Assembly: GCA_943787175.1 (NCBI GenBank)
Contig: CALSLK010000026.1
Location: 1-60,558, forward strand
Direction: 5' to 3'
Source of the DNA: an uncultured Alphaproteobacteria bacterium
GTDB lineage: Bacteria; Pseudomonadota; Alphaproteobacteria; SP197
Length of the DNA stretch: 60,558 nt
Under the pieces are notes generated by a model. That model made no database searches, was not told the DNA's origin, and saw only the letters and a list, made by a program, of their open reading frames with translations. Shown piece after piece: positions 1 to 8,690 of the stretch. A program made the translations under genes and the position numbers. How positions within the stretch are numbered: position 1 is the first letter of the stretch; each line of letters begins with the position of its first letter.

Positions 1-1383
1 GAAGGGGTTTCGTTAACTCCTCGCGCCCTCAAGGCCATGGCTGAAGGGCGTGACCGCCTGACCCGAATCCTCGAACACGACCCCGAGGTTACGATCTACG
101 GGGTCACCACGGGCGCCGGGCAGATGGCCAAAACCAAGCTGAAGCCGGAAGAACGCAAGGGTTGGGCAAAGATGTCGCCGGTCGGGGCAGCTTCTTCCTG
201 GGGCGATCTCCTGCCGGAACGTGTCGTGCGCATGATTGTACTGGCCCGTCTCACCAATTTTGTCGAAGGCCACGCCGCGGTCTCGCCCGAGATCGCCTGC
301 GGTGTCGCGGCCATGCTCGATGGCAGTGCCCCTTGCCGCCGCTGCCGGCCAAGGGGCAGGGCGGTGCGGGTGAGATCCTCTCGCTCAGTCACCTCTTCAT
401 GGACCTGGTCGAGCGAGATCGAGCCGGAAGAAAAGGATGTCATGTGTCTGGTCAACGGCTCGCCTTCGGCCACCGGGCTCGTGACCGATGCCGCGCTGAC
501 CGCCGCCAACCGCCTGCAGGTCGCCTGCTGAGGTTCTGGCCCTCTCCTTCGAAGGCTTCAACGCGCCCCTGGGTCATCTCGATGCCGAGCTCGAGGCCTA
601 CTGGAACAATCCCCACGACCGCTGGGCCCTGGCCACCCTGCGCGGCCTCATCGATGGCGGCCATGGCGGTGAACGCCGTTCCTATCAGGCCCCGGTCAGC
701 TACCGCATCGTCCCGCGCATGCTGGGCCAGGCCCGCCGTGCTGCCGCCATGGCCGAAGACGTCGCCACGGAGTCGCTGCAGGCCGTGACCGACAATCCGG
801 TCTGGGTCGACGTCGTCGATGACGATCATCCCCATGGCCAGTTCGTCTCTACCGGCGGCTATCACAATCCCCACGCCGTGATGGCGATGGATTGCCTCAG
901 CGCGGCCTATGCCAATCTCTGCGTCATCGCCGAGCGTCACGGTGCCAAATTGCTCGATGGCAATGTCTCGCTCCTGCCCGATCAGCTTATCGCGCCCGAT
1001 ACCCCGGACGGCATGCGGCGGGGCTACATGGGTTGTATCCCCATGGCCCAGACCGGATATGAGGAGGAAGCGCGCATGTATGCCCAGGCAACACTTCTTC
1101 CCGGTTCCGAATCAGGTGGCTTTGGTCAGAACGATGTCGCCAGCCCCGTGTTCCTGGCCTGGAGCAAGCAGCAGCGCGCCGGGGAATGCCTCGACATGGC
1201 GCTCGCCAGCCTTGCTCCCATTGCTTTGCGCGCACTTGATGTCACCCAACGCCGGTTCCCAAGAAGCTGGGCGGCCTGGCCGATACCGTGCGCGAGGTCT
1301 TTCCCGATCTCTCCGGTCGCCAGCCCTTCGGTCCCGGCGTCGGTGCCATTGCCGAAGCCCTGCAGAGGCGCATTTACCCCTGA
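1..1383 (+). pseudogene. Histidine/aromatic amino acid ammonia-lyase family protein (MIO-less), 5' partial, frameshifted
   Basis: The reading frame enters from before base 1, so the N-terminus is missing. Near bases 94-120 it carries the family YGVTTG motif with the catalytic Tyr, and near 448-480 a VNGSPSATG segment that matches the INGTQ-ATG segment of histidine ammonia-lyase. The conserved sequence moves through different frames: breaks lie near 330, 425, 535 and 1258, and the protein ends at the TGA at 1381-1383. At the position of the family's Ala-Ser-Gly triad, which cyclises to the MIO electrophile, the sequence reads GQGGAGEILSLSH (about 352-390), so the triad is Gly-Ala-Gly and has no Ser. 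Classical MIO-dependent deamination is therefore unlikely. Ergothionase is a MIO-independent member of this superfamily and is one candidate. The breaks look like sequence errors because the conserved segments stay in order. Family call firm, substrate unknown. Confidence 0.8.
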
Positions 1384-1400
1384 ACGGGGTTTTCTGTTTT
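1376..1400 (+). terminator. Rho-independent terminator of the lyase gene
   Basis: A short hairpin, ACCCC/GGGGT with loop TGAAC, spans the lyase stop codon and is followed by TTTCTGTTTT. The stem is only five base pairs, so it is a modest terminator. Confidence 0.55.
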
Positions 1401-1404
1401 GTTC

Positions 1405-1465
1405 CCTCAAGCGCCGGCTCTCGCTCCGCTCTGTCATTTAGCCTCAAGCGCCAGCGTTCACTCCG
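1405..1465. repeat. Tandem pair of about 24-nt imperfect repeats
   Basis: CCTCAAGCGCCGGCTCTCGC at 1405 continues to TCCG at 1428. The same unit with a few changes recurs at 1442-1465 (CCTCAAGCGCCAGCGTTCAC, then TCCG). Both lie between the lyase terminator and the next gene. Confidence 0.6.
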
Positions 1466-1677
1466 TTCACTTGGCTAACGCCGCTTGCGCGGCGGGGTCG
1501 CAGTCGCTCCCTGTCGGCCCAGGAGGGCCTCCCCATGAACACGCCACTTGAGCTGATTGTCTCACGCACCACCTGCGCTGATTGTGAAATGTGCCTGCTC
1601 CAGCGGTGAGCAGGCATTCGGCGCCGCGAGGCGCGTAAGCCAAGTGAACGGAGCGAGGGCCGGCGACTGAGGCTACA
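1439..1677. repeat. Imperfect inverted repeat pair (about 38 nt arms) in intergenic DNA
   Basis: The arm at 1439-1477 is largely the reverse complement of the arm at 1637-1677. The best block is a perfect 16-nt match, CTCCGTTCACTTGGCT at 1461-1476 against 1638-1653. Between the arms lie a 9-bp hairpin (1592-1616) and small GC-rich palindromes. I see no credible gene in 1384-1689. This resembles a repetitive extragenic element or a miniature inverted-repeat element. Other genomic copies cannot be checked from this window. Confidence 0.6.
1592..1616. other. Perfect 9-bp hairpin inside the repeat region
   Basis: TGCCTGCTC (1592-1600) pairs exactly with GAGCAGGCA (1608-1616) around a 7-nt loop. 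No T-run follows on either strand, so it is not an obvious terminator. Confidence 0.5.
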
Positions 1678-1689
1678 AGACAAAAGCCC

Positions 1690-1968
1690 TCACAAGCGCT
1701 TCGTTGCCCGAACAATGGCGGAGATCAGGTAGATCACCAGGGCGGCCCAGACCAGCCAGACGCTCCACCCAAAGCCCGCAATGCCGGCCCACCCCAGAAC
1801 AATGAGAACCAGGCCAATCAGGGCCAATGCAAAGGCGATGCGCTGCACCATGCCGGCACCAGATTTCGGCGCGCCGATCAGGCGCTGTTTGCGGATCACC
1901 TTGAACAGAAGAAGACAAAGCAGAACCGCGACCACGGCGGCGATGATGGCGTGCATGAAGCCCCTCAA
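1690..1968 (-). CDS. Small hypothetical membrane protein
   Basis: 92 residues with three hydrophobic stretches, at about residues 5-22, 42-62 and 67-85. The charged loop after the first segment (KVIRKQRL) suggests an inner-membrane protein with its termini fixed by basic residues. I do not recognise a family. A second ATG four codons in is an alternative start. It stands alone between the repeat region and the next minus-strand membrane gene, about 70 bp away. Base composition and codon use look native. Confidence 0.65.
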   Translation of the reverse strand: MRGFMHAIIAAVVAVLLCLLLFKVIRKQRLIGAPKSGAGMVQRIAFALALIGLVLIVLGWAGIAGFGWSVWLVWAALVIYLISAIVRATKRL

Positions 1969-2040
1969 TGCAGAGTGATGAATCTCCCGTGAAAACCTAT
2001 ACCAAGTCGCAAGCCGTTTGCACGTCGCCGCGAGGCTGCG

Positions 2041-2418
2041 TCAGCGTCCTCGCTCATCTTCCAGAACGGCCAGTTTGCGTTCCCGGCGTGTGCCGACAAG
2101 TCTGCGCAACCAGCCCTCGAATTTTTCGCGCCGGTTTCTAAGCCAGGGGATGTCTTCGGACAGGATCAGCAGGCCAAGCGGCAGCATCCACAGACCAAAG
2201 ACGGGAAGGATCGCCAGCACCGCACCCAGGCAAAGAAGAATGCCCAACGGGATGCGCAGCCATGGTGACTGGCGTGCATTCCAGGCTTCGAACCCGTCCA
2301 GTGCATCCAACAGGCGATCGGGATCAAAAAAACGTTTCTGGCGGTCCGGCTTCATTTCAATAGCTTGCCCATGGCGGACCTTACCCCATTGCCGGATGGC
2401 GCGCTCCGTGAGAGACAA
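2041..2418 (-). CDS. Small inner-membrane protein, PGPGW-type or related
   Basis: 125 residues. After a basic, soluble N-terminus of about 55 residues there are two closely packed hydrophobic segments (about 57-75 and 77-87, containing FGLWMLPLGLLILSEDIPWL), then a strongly basic C-terminus. The helix-break-helix with a Trp/Pro-rich turn followed by LRNRREKFEGWLRR resembles short two-helix proteins common in alphaproteobacteria, some mis-annotated as tryptophan synthase beta-like. No catalytic motif is visible. It starts 28 bp from the divergent TSUP gene, so the two promoters must overlap. Confidence 0.65.
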   Translation of the reverse strand: MSLTERAIRQWGKVRHGQAIEMKPDRQKRFFDPDRLLDALDGFEAWNARQSPWLRIPLGILLCLGAVLAILPVFGLWMLPLGLLILSEDIPWLRNRREKFEGWLRRLVGTRRERKLAVLEDERGR

Positions 2419-2445
2419 GCCCGCCTTTCCTGAAAGACAGCGACC

Positions 2446-3186
2446 ATGCCCCTGGCAGATCTGATGACTCTAGAACTTGCTGGCGCTGCTGCGGCCGGGC
2501 TGGTTGCTGCCCTCATCAGCGGGTTTGCAGGATTTGGTCTCAATCTCGTCATGATGCCGATTCTGGCAGTTCTGTTTTCACCGGTCGAGGCCATCCCGAT
2601 TGTCACCATCATGGGCCTGGTCAACGCCGTGCGTATGCTTGGCGGCACCTGGCGTCTGATCGACCGGCGCGAGGTTCTGATCCTGGGATGTGTGTCGGTC
2701 TTCACCGTCCCGTTGGGCGCTTGGGTCCTGATTAATGCCGATGCGGAGCTGATGCGCCGCGCCATCGCTGCCTTTGTTGTCTTCTTCACGCTCATCATGC
2801 TGATCGGCTGGCGTTATCGGGGTCCGCGCAACACGGCAACCCATATCGGGGTTGGCCTCATCGCGGGGTTCCTCAATGCAGGTGTGGGCATCGGCGGCCC
2901 GCCGGTCGTGCTCTATCAGCTGGCGCGCGATGGTGATCCCGCCATCGGTCGTGCCAACCTGGTCGGTTTTTTCACCATCCTCGCGCTGGTCACTTTGATT
3001 GTCTTTTCGCTCGAAGGCGTCATGAACGAAACCGCCCTGACACGATCGGGCTTTGTCCTGCCGTTTGTCCTGCTGGGCACCTGGATCGGCATGCGGAGTT
3101 TCAATCCGGCAACCGTGCACCTCCACCGGCGCTTTGCGTTGGGCTTCCTGCTTGCGGTCTCGGTTATGATTGTCGTGATCGGCTAG
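2446..3186 (+). CDS. TSUP family (TauE/SafE) anion exporter
   Basis: 246 residues made of two four-helix repeats, as expected for the sulfite exporter TauE/SafE family. The typical glycine-rich first helix is present (ISGFAGFGLNLVMMP at about residues 25-39), and its counterpart in the second half reads LIAGFLNAGVGIGGPPVVLY. Members export sulfite, sulfoacetate or other small organic anions across the inner membrane. The nearby APS reductase and siroheme synthase make a sulfur anion plausible but do not prove it. The C-terminal end is 6 bp from the convergent M20 gene. Confidence 0.85.
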   Translation: MPLADLMTLELAGAAAAGLVAALISGFAGFGLNLVMMPILAVLFSPVEAIPIVTIMGLVNAVRMLGGTWRLIDRREVLILGCVSVFTVPLGAWVLINADAELMRRAIAAFVVFFTLIMLIGWRYRGPRNTATHIGVGLIAGFLNAGVGIGGPPVVLYQLARDGDPAIGRANLVGFFTILALVTLIVFSLEGVMNETALTRSGFVLPFVLLGTWIGMRSFNPATVHLHRRFALGFLLAVSVMIVVIG

Positions 3187-3192
3187 CCCAGT

Positions 3193-4449
3193 TCAGGGCG
3201 TGCTGGCAGACAGATAATCAAAGCCGGTCAGGGCATAGATCCGGGCCAGTTGCCGGAGTTCTTCGATCAGGACGTGTTCGTCCGGCGCGCCCATGTTGAA
3301 GGGCGTCAGGCCGCAGACGACCGATGGAATGCCGCGCGCGCGAAACAGCGGGGAATCACTGGCGCCAACCCGCATGGTGGCGACGGCGCGGCGGCCGAGG
3401 ACTTCACTGCTGACCGCGACTGAACGCGCAACGACCTCCTCGCCGGGATCGGTGACACTGGGCTGGGTCTGGCTGTCGATCCGGTAGCTCATGCCGGGCA
3501 GGCCTTCCAGGCGCGCCGCAATCTCTGCGTTGGCCTGCTCCAGACTGACCCCGGCAGGCAGGCGGATGTCGGCCGTTGCCTCGGCGTGATCGGCCACGAT
3601 GTTGCGGGTCGTGCCGCCCTGAATGGTTCCAAAGTTCACCGTGATCGATTTCAGCGTTTGTGCTTCGCCCGCACCGGAATGTTGTTCGGAAATGTCTGAC
3701 GCATGGCCGATGGCAGCGTCGATCTCCGGCCTGGCTGCAAGAGGCATGGTGGTGATCTCTCGAAGGCGCGTCATGGCGTCGATCAGGCGGTCGACCGCGC
3801 TGGTGGTCAGATGGGCGTGTGCACCGTGACCACCCTTGCCGCGCGCTTGGATGGTCATCCAGATCGTTCCCTTTTCGCCGAAGCGCAAGACCTGGGGTGA
3901 GCCTGCGTCTGCACACATCATCGCATCGCCCGTGGCCAGTTCGTTGGTTTCCAGCAGAAACTGGGTGCCGTGCGGGCCGGCGGTTTCTTCGTCACCCGTC
4001 AGAATCAGAGCGAGTTCGCCTTGCCAGTGCTCGCGCATTTCAGCCAGACGCATGGCGGCAAAGATCTGCGCGGCAAGGCCGCCCTTCATGTCGGCGGCGC
4101 CTCGACCATAAATATGGTCTGTTGTGCGTTCGCCGAACGGGCTGGTTGACCAGGCCGACAGATCACCGTTCTCGAATGTGTCGAGGTGACCGTTGAACAC
4201 CAGCCTGCGACCGGGTGCCCCTCCGCGGATCACGGCTGCAACATTGGCAATGGGCTCAACAGCCGTGACCAGCTCGACCTCGATGCCTGGAACAGAAGAC
4301 AGAATCGACTGGATCTCGTGCGCGAGAGCGACCGTGTCTCCGGGTGGATTTTCGCTGGAGATCGCAAGCAGGCGCAGGAGGATCTCTTCGGCCTGGCTGC
4401 TGCTCTGCATCAGCCTTTCGGCAAAGGCTTCACGGTCTGCAGCGCTCAT
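3193..4449 (-). CDS. M20 family metallopeptidase/deacylase (ArgE/DapE/ACY1-like)
   Basis: About 418 residues from the start chosen here (MSAADREAF, ATG at 4449). An upstream in-frame ATG at 4527 would overlap the preceding gene. The di-zinc site is recognisable: FNGHLDT, GRGAADMKGG and GDEETAG supply the metal-binding His/Asp and the catalytic Glu. The central dimerisation domain contains GKGGHGAHAH, and the C-terminal half again belongs to the catalytic domain. The enzyme should hydrolyse an N-acyl amino acid, a small dipeptide or a succinyl-type amide in the cytoplasm. The family is broad, so the substrate cannot be read from sequence. It is the last gene of a minus-strand run. Confidence 0.85.
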   Translation of the reverse strand: MSAADREAFAERLMQSSSQAEEILLRLLAISSENPPGDTVALAHEIQSILSSVPGIEVELVTAVEPIANVAAVIRGGAPGRRLVFNGHLDTFENGDLSAWSTSPFGERTTDHIYGRGAADMKGGLAAQIFAAMRLAEMREHWQGELALILTGDEETAGPHGTQFLLETNELATGDAMMCADAGSPQVLRFGEKGTIWMTIQARGKGGHGAHAHLTTSAVDRLIDAMTRLREITTMPLAARPEIDAAIGHASDISEQHSGAGEAQTLKSITVNFGTIQGGTTRNIVADHAEATADIRLPAGVSLEQANAEIAARLEGLPGMSYRIDSQTQPSVTDPGEEVVARSVAVSSEVLGRRAVATMRVGASDSPLFRARGIPSVVCGLTPFNMGAPDEHVLIEELRQLARIYALTGFDYLSASTP

Positions 4450-4483
4450 ATCTAACGTTCCCGCACTGCAGACCGATGAGTTC

Positions 4484-5059
4484 CTATAACCCGTCGGCGA
4501 AATGTTTGCCCAGTTCCCGGGCTTCACCGATCATTTCCACGGCGCGTTCACCGCCGTCGGTTGAGCCGTGCAGATACTCAAGCCGTCCGTCGGGAATGCC
4601 GCAGAAGTCAAAGATGCCGGTCACGATCTGGGTTTCAATTGCCGTGTCGTAACCGCGTTTGGCATATTGCGCGGCATCGGATGCCGAAAGCCCGATGGCC
4701 AGCGCACGTTTGTGGTTCAGCGTGTTGGCGCCATAGGCGACGTCCTTGTTCCAGACCCGGTCGATCCAGCCCTTCATGATTGCGGGGAAGGACCACCACC
4801 AGATCGGGAAAACCAGGATGATGCCGTCGTTGCGCTGCAGGCGCGCAATCTCGGCCTGAGTGCTTTCGGCATAGACCTTGTCTTCGCGTTCCCAGTCAGG
4901 CTCGTCGGGCGGTGTGACCAGGGGGTCAAAACCTTCGCCATAGAGATCCGCGATCTCGGCTTCATGGCCCGCATCCGCCAGGCCGGCGGCAACCGCGTCG
5001 GCAATTTGCCCGGTCAACGAATCCCGGCGTGAATGCGCCATCACGACAAGTACCTTCAT
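4484..5059 (-). CDS. NAD(P)H dehydrogenase (quinone), NQO1/flavodoxin-like fold
   Basis: About 191 residues. It begins MKVLVVMAHSRRDS, the typical FMN/FAD phosphate-binding start of NQO1/MdaB-type proteins, and contains the family segment VFPIWWWSFPAIMKGWIDRV (about residues 80-99). The start at 5059 is chosen because GAGAGG lies about 10 nt upstream and the ATG at 5104 would run into the flavoprotein gene. It probably performs two-electron reduction of quinones or azo compounds in the cytosol. It follows the large flavoprotein by 31 bp and precedes the M20 gene by 34 bp, so co-transcription is likely. Confidence 0.85.
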   Translation of the reverse strand: MKVLVVMAHSRRDSLTGQIADAVAAGLADAGHEAEIADLYGEGFDPLVTPPDEPDWEREDKVYAESTQAEIARLQRNDGIILVFPIWWWSFPAIMKGWIDRVWNKDVAYGANTLNHKRALAIGLSASDAAQYAKRGYDTAIETQIVTGIFDFCGIPDGRLEYLHGSTDGGERAVEMIGEARELGKHFADGL

Positions 5060-5090
5060 GAATGTGTTCCTCTCGGTTCTAGGGGCAACC

Positions 5091-8000
5091 CTATTCTGCG
5101 GCATCGCGCAGAGACAAGTCCTGCAGGGTTCGGTCGATCCAGTGGCGTGTGAGTTTTTCGTGCACGCCGTTCTGGGCCAGGCGATCGTTCAGGCCCTTGA
5201 AGTCGACGCAATCGAGCCGTTGGTCCTGATTGAAGCAGGAGAACACGGGCGGACGGCGTTCGCCGGTTTCGGGGTCGACCTGGGGCTGCAGGCACTGGGC
5301 GCAGATTTCCTTCATCATGCATTGCATCGGGCTGTTGATGCTGCCGATGGCGATGTGTTCGGTCTTGAGCCAGGGCGCCAGCGCATTGAAGCGTGCAGCT
5401 TTCACAGCCGCCATCATGCGGTCGGATCCGATCACGACGATGCGGTCGACTTCGGTGAGGTCGATGGTCTTTTCGCCCAACCGGCCTTCCTGGTAGGCAA
5501 CGATCGCTTCGACAATGTTGCCGACGATGGTGTGGTCCTGGTCGCGCCCCGGTGTAAATCCGGGTTCTTCGTCGCAGGCCCAGATAATGGTGTCGGCTGC
5601 CGCCTCGATCTCGGGCACCTTGTAGCGGTCGGCCATGGCCTTGTAGCCAGCGGCATACAGCACCCGTGACCCGGCATCGCGCATGGCTTTGCCGATGGAG
5701 AACAGGACCGCATTGCCCAATCCACCACCGATCAGCAGAACGGTTTCGCCAGGTTCGGTTTCGGTCGGCGTTCCAGTCGGGCCCATCAGGATGACGGGTT
5801 CGCCCGGCTGAAGCTGTGCCATCAGGTCGGACGATCCGCCCATCTCCAGGCCGATCACGCTCAACTGTCGGCCAGCAACCGGAATCGATGCGCCGGTCAT
5901 CGCCAGCGGTTCCATGGCCAGCAGGGTGCCGTCATCGCCCTTGGGCGCGCGCGCCTCGTAGTTCTGCAAACGATAGAACTGACCCGGGTGGAACATGGAG
6001 GCCGCTTCCGGTGCTTCGACCACAACTTCCACAATGGTGGGTGTCAGGCGTTCGACGGCCACGACACGGGCGATCAGGCGGTCGTTGAGATCTGCAATGA
6101 ACGTTGTGTCGTCACGTGCCTCTGCCTCGCCCAGGCGCTCAAGCACACTGGTGATGACGGGATAGGCGCGCTTGGCCCCACCCATGGCCTTCACCACGTT
6201 GCCCGCGAAACTGGGGTGGAGATCGCCGTGGAAGCTGACGGCCCGGCCGTCCTGGCCCACATGCATCAGCACATGAACTTCTGCGGGTTTGGCCAGCTTC
6301 TCTGGCGATACCGGGTTGCCGTCCAAATCGAGCGCCTGGAAGAACTTGCCGTCCAGACCCAGATGCTGCGTGTCTTCACGTGCCAGCACGGTGTTGGGCT
6401 GGGTCCCTGCGGCAACCAGCACCGCGTGGGCGGGCAACACATGTTCGTTGCCGTCGCCGTCGCTCATGCGGATGGCCCGGGCATGGCCGTGGTCGTCGAC
6501 ATCAATCGCCTGGGGAGACAGACCCGGTGCAATGCGGATGCCTTCTTCCATGGCCAACGCGACTTCCTCGTGGTTCAGGCGATAACTCGGTGCATCGGTC
6601 AGGTCACGGCGATAGGCCATGGTGACCCCGCCCCAGGAATCCAGCATGCCCAGTATGTTGGGCTCACGCTCGGCGAACCGTGCAGCGGTACGCTCGTCGC
6701 GTATCGCGCGGGCATGCTCAAGGAAGGTATCACCAACCTCGGTTTCCTCAGCCGTCCAGCCGGCGCGTACGGCTTCTTCGCCCCGTTCGGCGGCCAGGGT
6801 TTCGTAGCGATGCAGGAACTTCTCGACCTGAACGGGATAATAGGCGAGCGCTTCGGTTGCGGTGTCGATGGCAGTCAGGCCGCCGCCGATAACGACGGCA
6901 GGCAGGCGCAATTGCAGGCTCGCGATAGAGGTTTTGCGTGCTGCGCCGGTCAGCTGCAACGCCATCAGGAAGTCCGATGCCATGCGCACGCCCCGTGCCA
7001 GCGCGTTGGGCATGTCGATATAGGTTGGCCGTCCCGCACCGGCGCAATGGGCAACATGGTCAAAGCCCGAGGCAAAGGCGCTGTCGATGGTTAGCGTACC
7101 GCCAAAGCGTACGCCGCCGAACATGCGGAAACTGTTACGCCGTTCAAGCTGCAGGCGAATCAGCTTCAGGAAGTTCTTGTTCCAGCGCACGGTAATTCCG
7201 TATTCGGCCACGCCGCCAAACCCGGCCATCACACGATCATCGAGGTCTTCATAGAGCTCTTCGACATCACGGATCGGGCGCATGGGATGGCGCTCACCGA
7301 AAACATCGATGCCAGAGAACTCGGTCTCCAGCGGCTCGATTTTCAGGCCATCGACGGCAACCACGGTATGCCCGTCGTTCATCAGGTGGTGCGAAAGGTT
7401 GAAGCCTGCAGGACCCAGGCCAACCACCAGGACGCGCCTTCCCGTTGCCGGACGGGGCAGGGGACGGACCAGGTTGAGCGGATTCCAGCGCGACAGCAGG
7501 CTGTAGATCTCGAAACCCCAGGGCAGCGCCAGAATGTCTTTGAGCGTGCGTGTCTCGATTTGGGGAATGTCGACTGGCTCCTGCTTCTGATAGATGCAGG
7601 CCTTCATGCAGTCATTGCAGATGCGATGACCCGTGGCTGCACAGAGCGGATTGTCGACCATGGCAACGCCCAGTGCGCCAAGGCCATGGCCCTGGGCTTT
7701 GAGCAGGTTCATCTCGCTCACTTTTTCGTCCAGCGGGCAGCCCGCCAGCGCGACGCCCGATGCCGAAGCCTTGAAGGCACTGCCGTCCTTTTCCTTCAGG
7801 CCTTTGGAGCAGCTGTCCTTGCCCTGATTGTGGCAGAAGATGCAGTAGTTTGCCTGGTCCAGCGTGCCGGTCAGGTCCATGCCCTGATCGGTCAGCGCAA
7901 ACCCTTCACGCAGACGCAGATGGTCGTCATGGGCGCGCAGCATGGTCACACCATCTATCTCGATCGTCTCGACGGCGACCAGATTGGCGGCATCAATCTT

Positions 8001-8570
8001 TGCTGGCAGGTGGAACAGCGGGCTCTTGCGGTAACGCGCTTTGCCGTCCTTTGAGAGCGTCGCCCAGGCGGCAAACTTGGCTGCGCTCTCCAGTTTTCCG
8101 GCGTTGGCCTCCTCATCTTCCAGCCAGCCCATGACGGCGATGGAAAAGTTGAGTTCGTTCAGCGTCTCGCCGATCTCGTCTTCCAGTGCGCGACGCAGTG
8201 CCCTGCCGTCTGCAGCAGCAAGTTCATCGGGCTTGAAGGCCTTGGCCGCGCGGCGACGCACGAACTGCAGCTTGCAGGCATAGATCGGGTTCAGCCGGTC
8301 GCGTTCCGCGCGCTGTTTGCCAAGCTCGGCTTCCAGCCCGAACAGCTCGCCCACAAAGCTCTCGACGAAGGGGCCCAGATCGACCAGCAGTTCGGAATGT
8401 TCTTTCTCGTCCAGGCCATCTGGATTCTCGCGCCCAGCCATCAGGCGGTTGAACAGCGCCAGTTCACGTGTTTTCAGGTTCTCGACAAAGACACGGTCCA
8501 GGCGCACGAGGCCGTCGCGTTGATAGAGGTCGTCAAAGGAAAGGCCGTGGGCCAGGGAAAGCTCGGTCAT
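5091..8570 (-). CDS. Single-chain Nfn-like FAD/NAD(P)H oxidoreductase with Fe-S clusters (GltD-like plus PyrK-like)
   Basis: 1159 residues, intact. Residues 1-235 are a helical, charged N-terminal region I do not recognise. Residues 240-330 carry a DPD/GltD-type Cys pattern (C243, C246, C254, C278, C310, C318, C321, C325) able to hold 4Fe-4S clusters. Residues 378-720 form a pyridine-nucleotide-disulfide oxidoreductase module, with GLGPAGF at 384-390 and a second Rossmann motif IGGGLTAIDT at 561-570. Residues 830-1115 are a ferredoxin-reductase-like module of the PyrK/NfnA type, with HPGQFYRL, IGGGLGNA and a terminal Cys set (C1084, C1090, C1093, C1112) for a 2Fe-2S cluster. The order matches a fusion of NfnB-like and NfnA-like subunits, so electron transfer between NADH, NADPH and ferredoxin or another acceptor is inferred. 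It follows cysG-cysH and could feed electrons to sulfur reduction. Confidence 0.8.
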   Translation of the reverse strand: MTELSLAHGLSFDDLYQRDGLVRLDRVFVENLKTRELALFNRLMAGRENPDGLDEKEHSELLVDLGPFVESFVGELFGLEAELGKQRAERDRLNPIYACKLQFVRRRAAKAFKPDELAAADGRALRRALEDEIGETLNELNFSIAVMGWLEDEEANAGKLESAAKFAAWATLSKDGKARYRKSPLFHLPAKIDAANLVAVETIEIDGVTMLRAHDDHLRLREGFALTDQGMDLTGTLDQANYCIFCHNQGKDSCSKGLKEKDGSAFKASASGVALAGCPLDEKVSEMNLLKAQGHGLGALGVAMVDNPLCAATGHRICNDCMKACIYQKQEPVDIPQIETRTLKDILALPWGFEIYSLLSRWNPLNLVRPLPRPATGRRVLVVGLGPAGFNLSHHLMNDGHTVVAVDGLKIEPLETEFSGIDVFGERHPMRPIRDVEELYEDLDDRVMAGFGGVAEYGITVRWNKNFLKLIRLQLERRNSFRMFGGVRFGGTLTIDSAFASGFDHVAHCAGAGRPTYIDMPNALARGVRMASDFLMALQLTGAARKTSIASLQLRLPAVVIGGGLTAIDTATEALAYYPVQVEKFLHRYETLAAERGEEAVRAGWTAEETEVGDTFLEHARAIRDERTAARFAEREPNILGMLDSWGGVTMAYRRDLTDAPSYRLNHEEVALAMEEGIRIAPGLSPQAIDVDDHGHARAIRMSDGDGNEHVLPAHAVLVAAGTQPNTVLAREDTQHLGLDGKFFQALDLDGNPVSPEKLAKPAEVHVLMHVGQDGRAVSFHGDLHPSFAGNVVKAMGGAKRAYPVITSVLERLGEAEARDDTTFIADLNDRLIARVVAVERLTPTIVEVVVEAPEAASMFHPGQFYRLQNYEARAPKGDDGTLLAMEPLAMTGASIPVAGRQLSVIGLEMGGSSDLMAQLQPGEPVILMGPTGTPTETEPGETVLLIGGGLGNAVLFSIGKAMRDAGSRVLYAAGYKAMADRYKVPEIEAAADTIIWACDEEPGFTPGRDQDHTIVGNIVEAIVAYQEGRLGEKTIDLTEVDRIVVIGSDRMMAAVKAARFNALAPWLKTEHIAIGSINSPMQCMMKEICAQCLQPQVDPETGERRPPVFSCFNQDQRLDCVDFKGLNDRLAQNGVHEKLTRHWIDRTLQDLSLRDAAE

Positions 8571-8690
8571 GGGAACCTGGAGGCAGGAGGAGCAGCCCCA
8601 TCGGGGCCATGTTTGTCAGGACGCAGAGGGCTTACAGGAAATCATGTGTGTCGCCAAACCTCTCATAACAAGCTCCAAACGGTTCACGTG

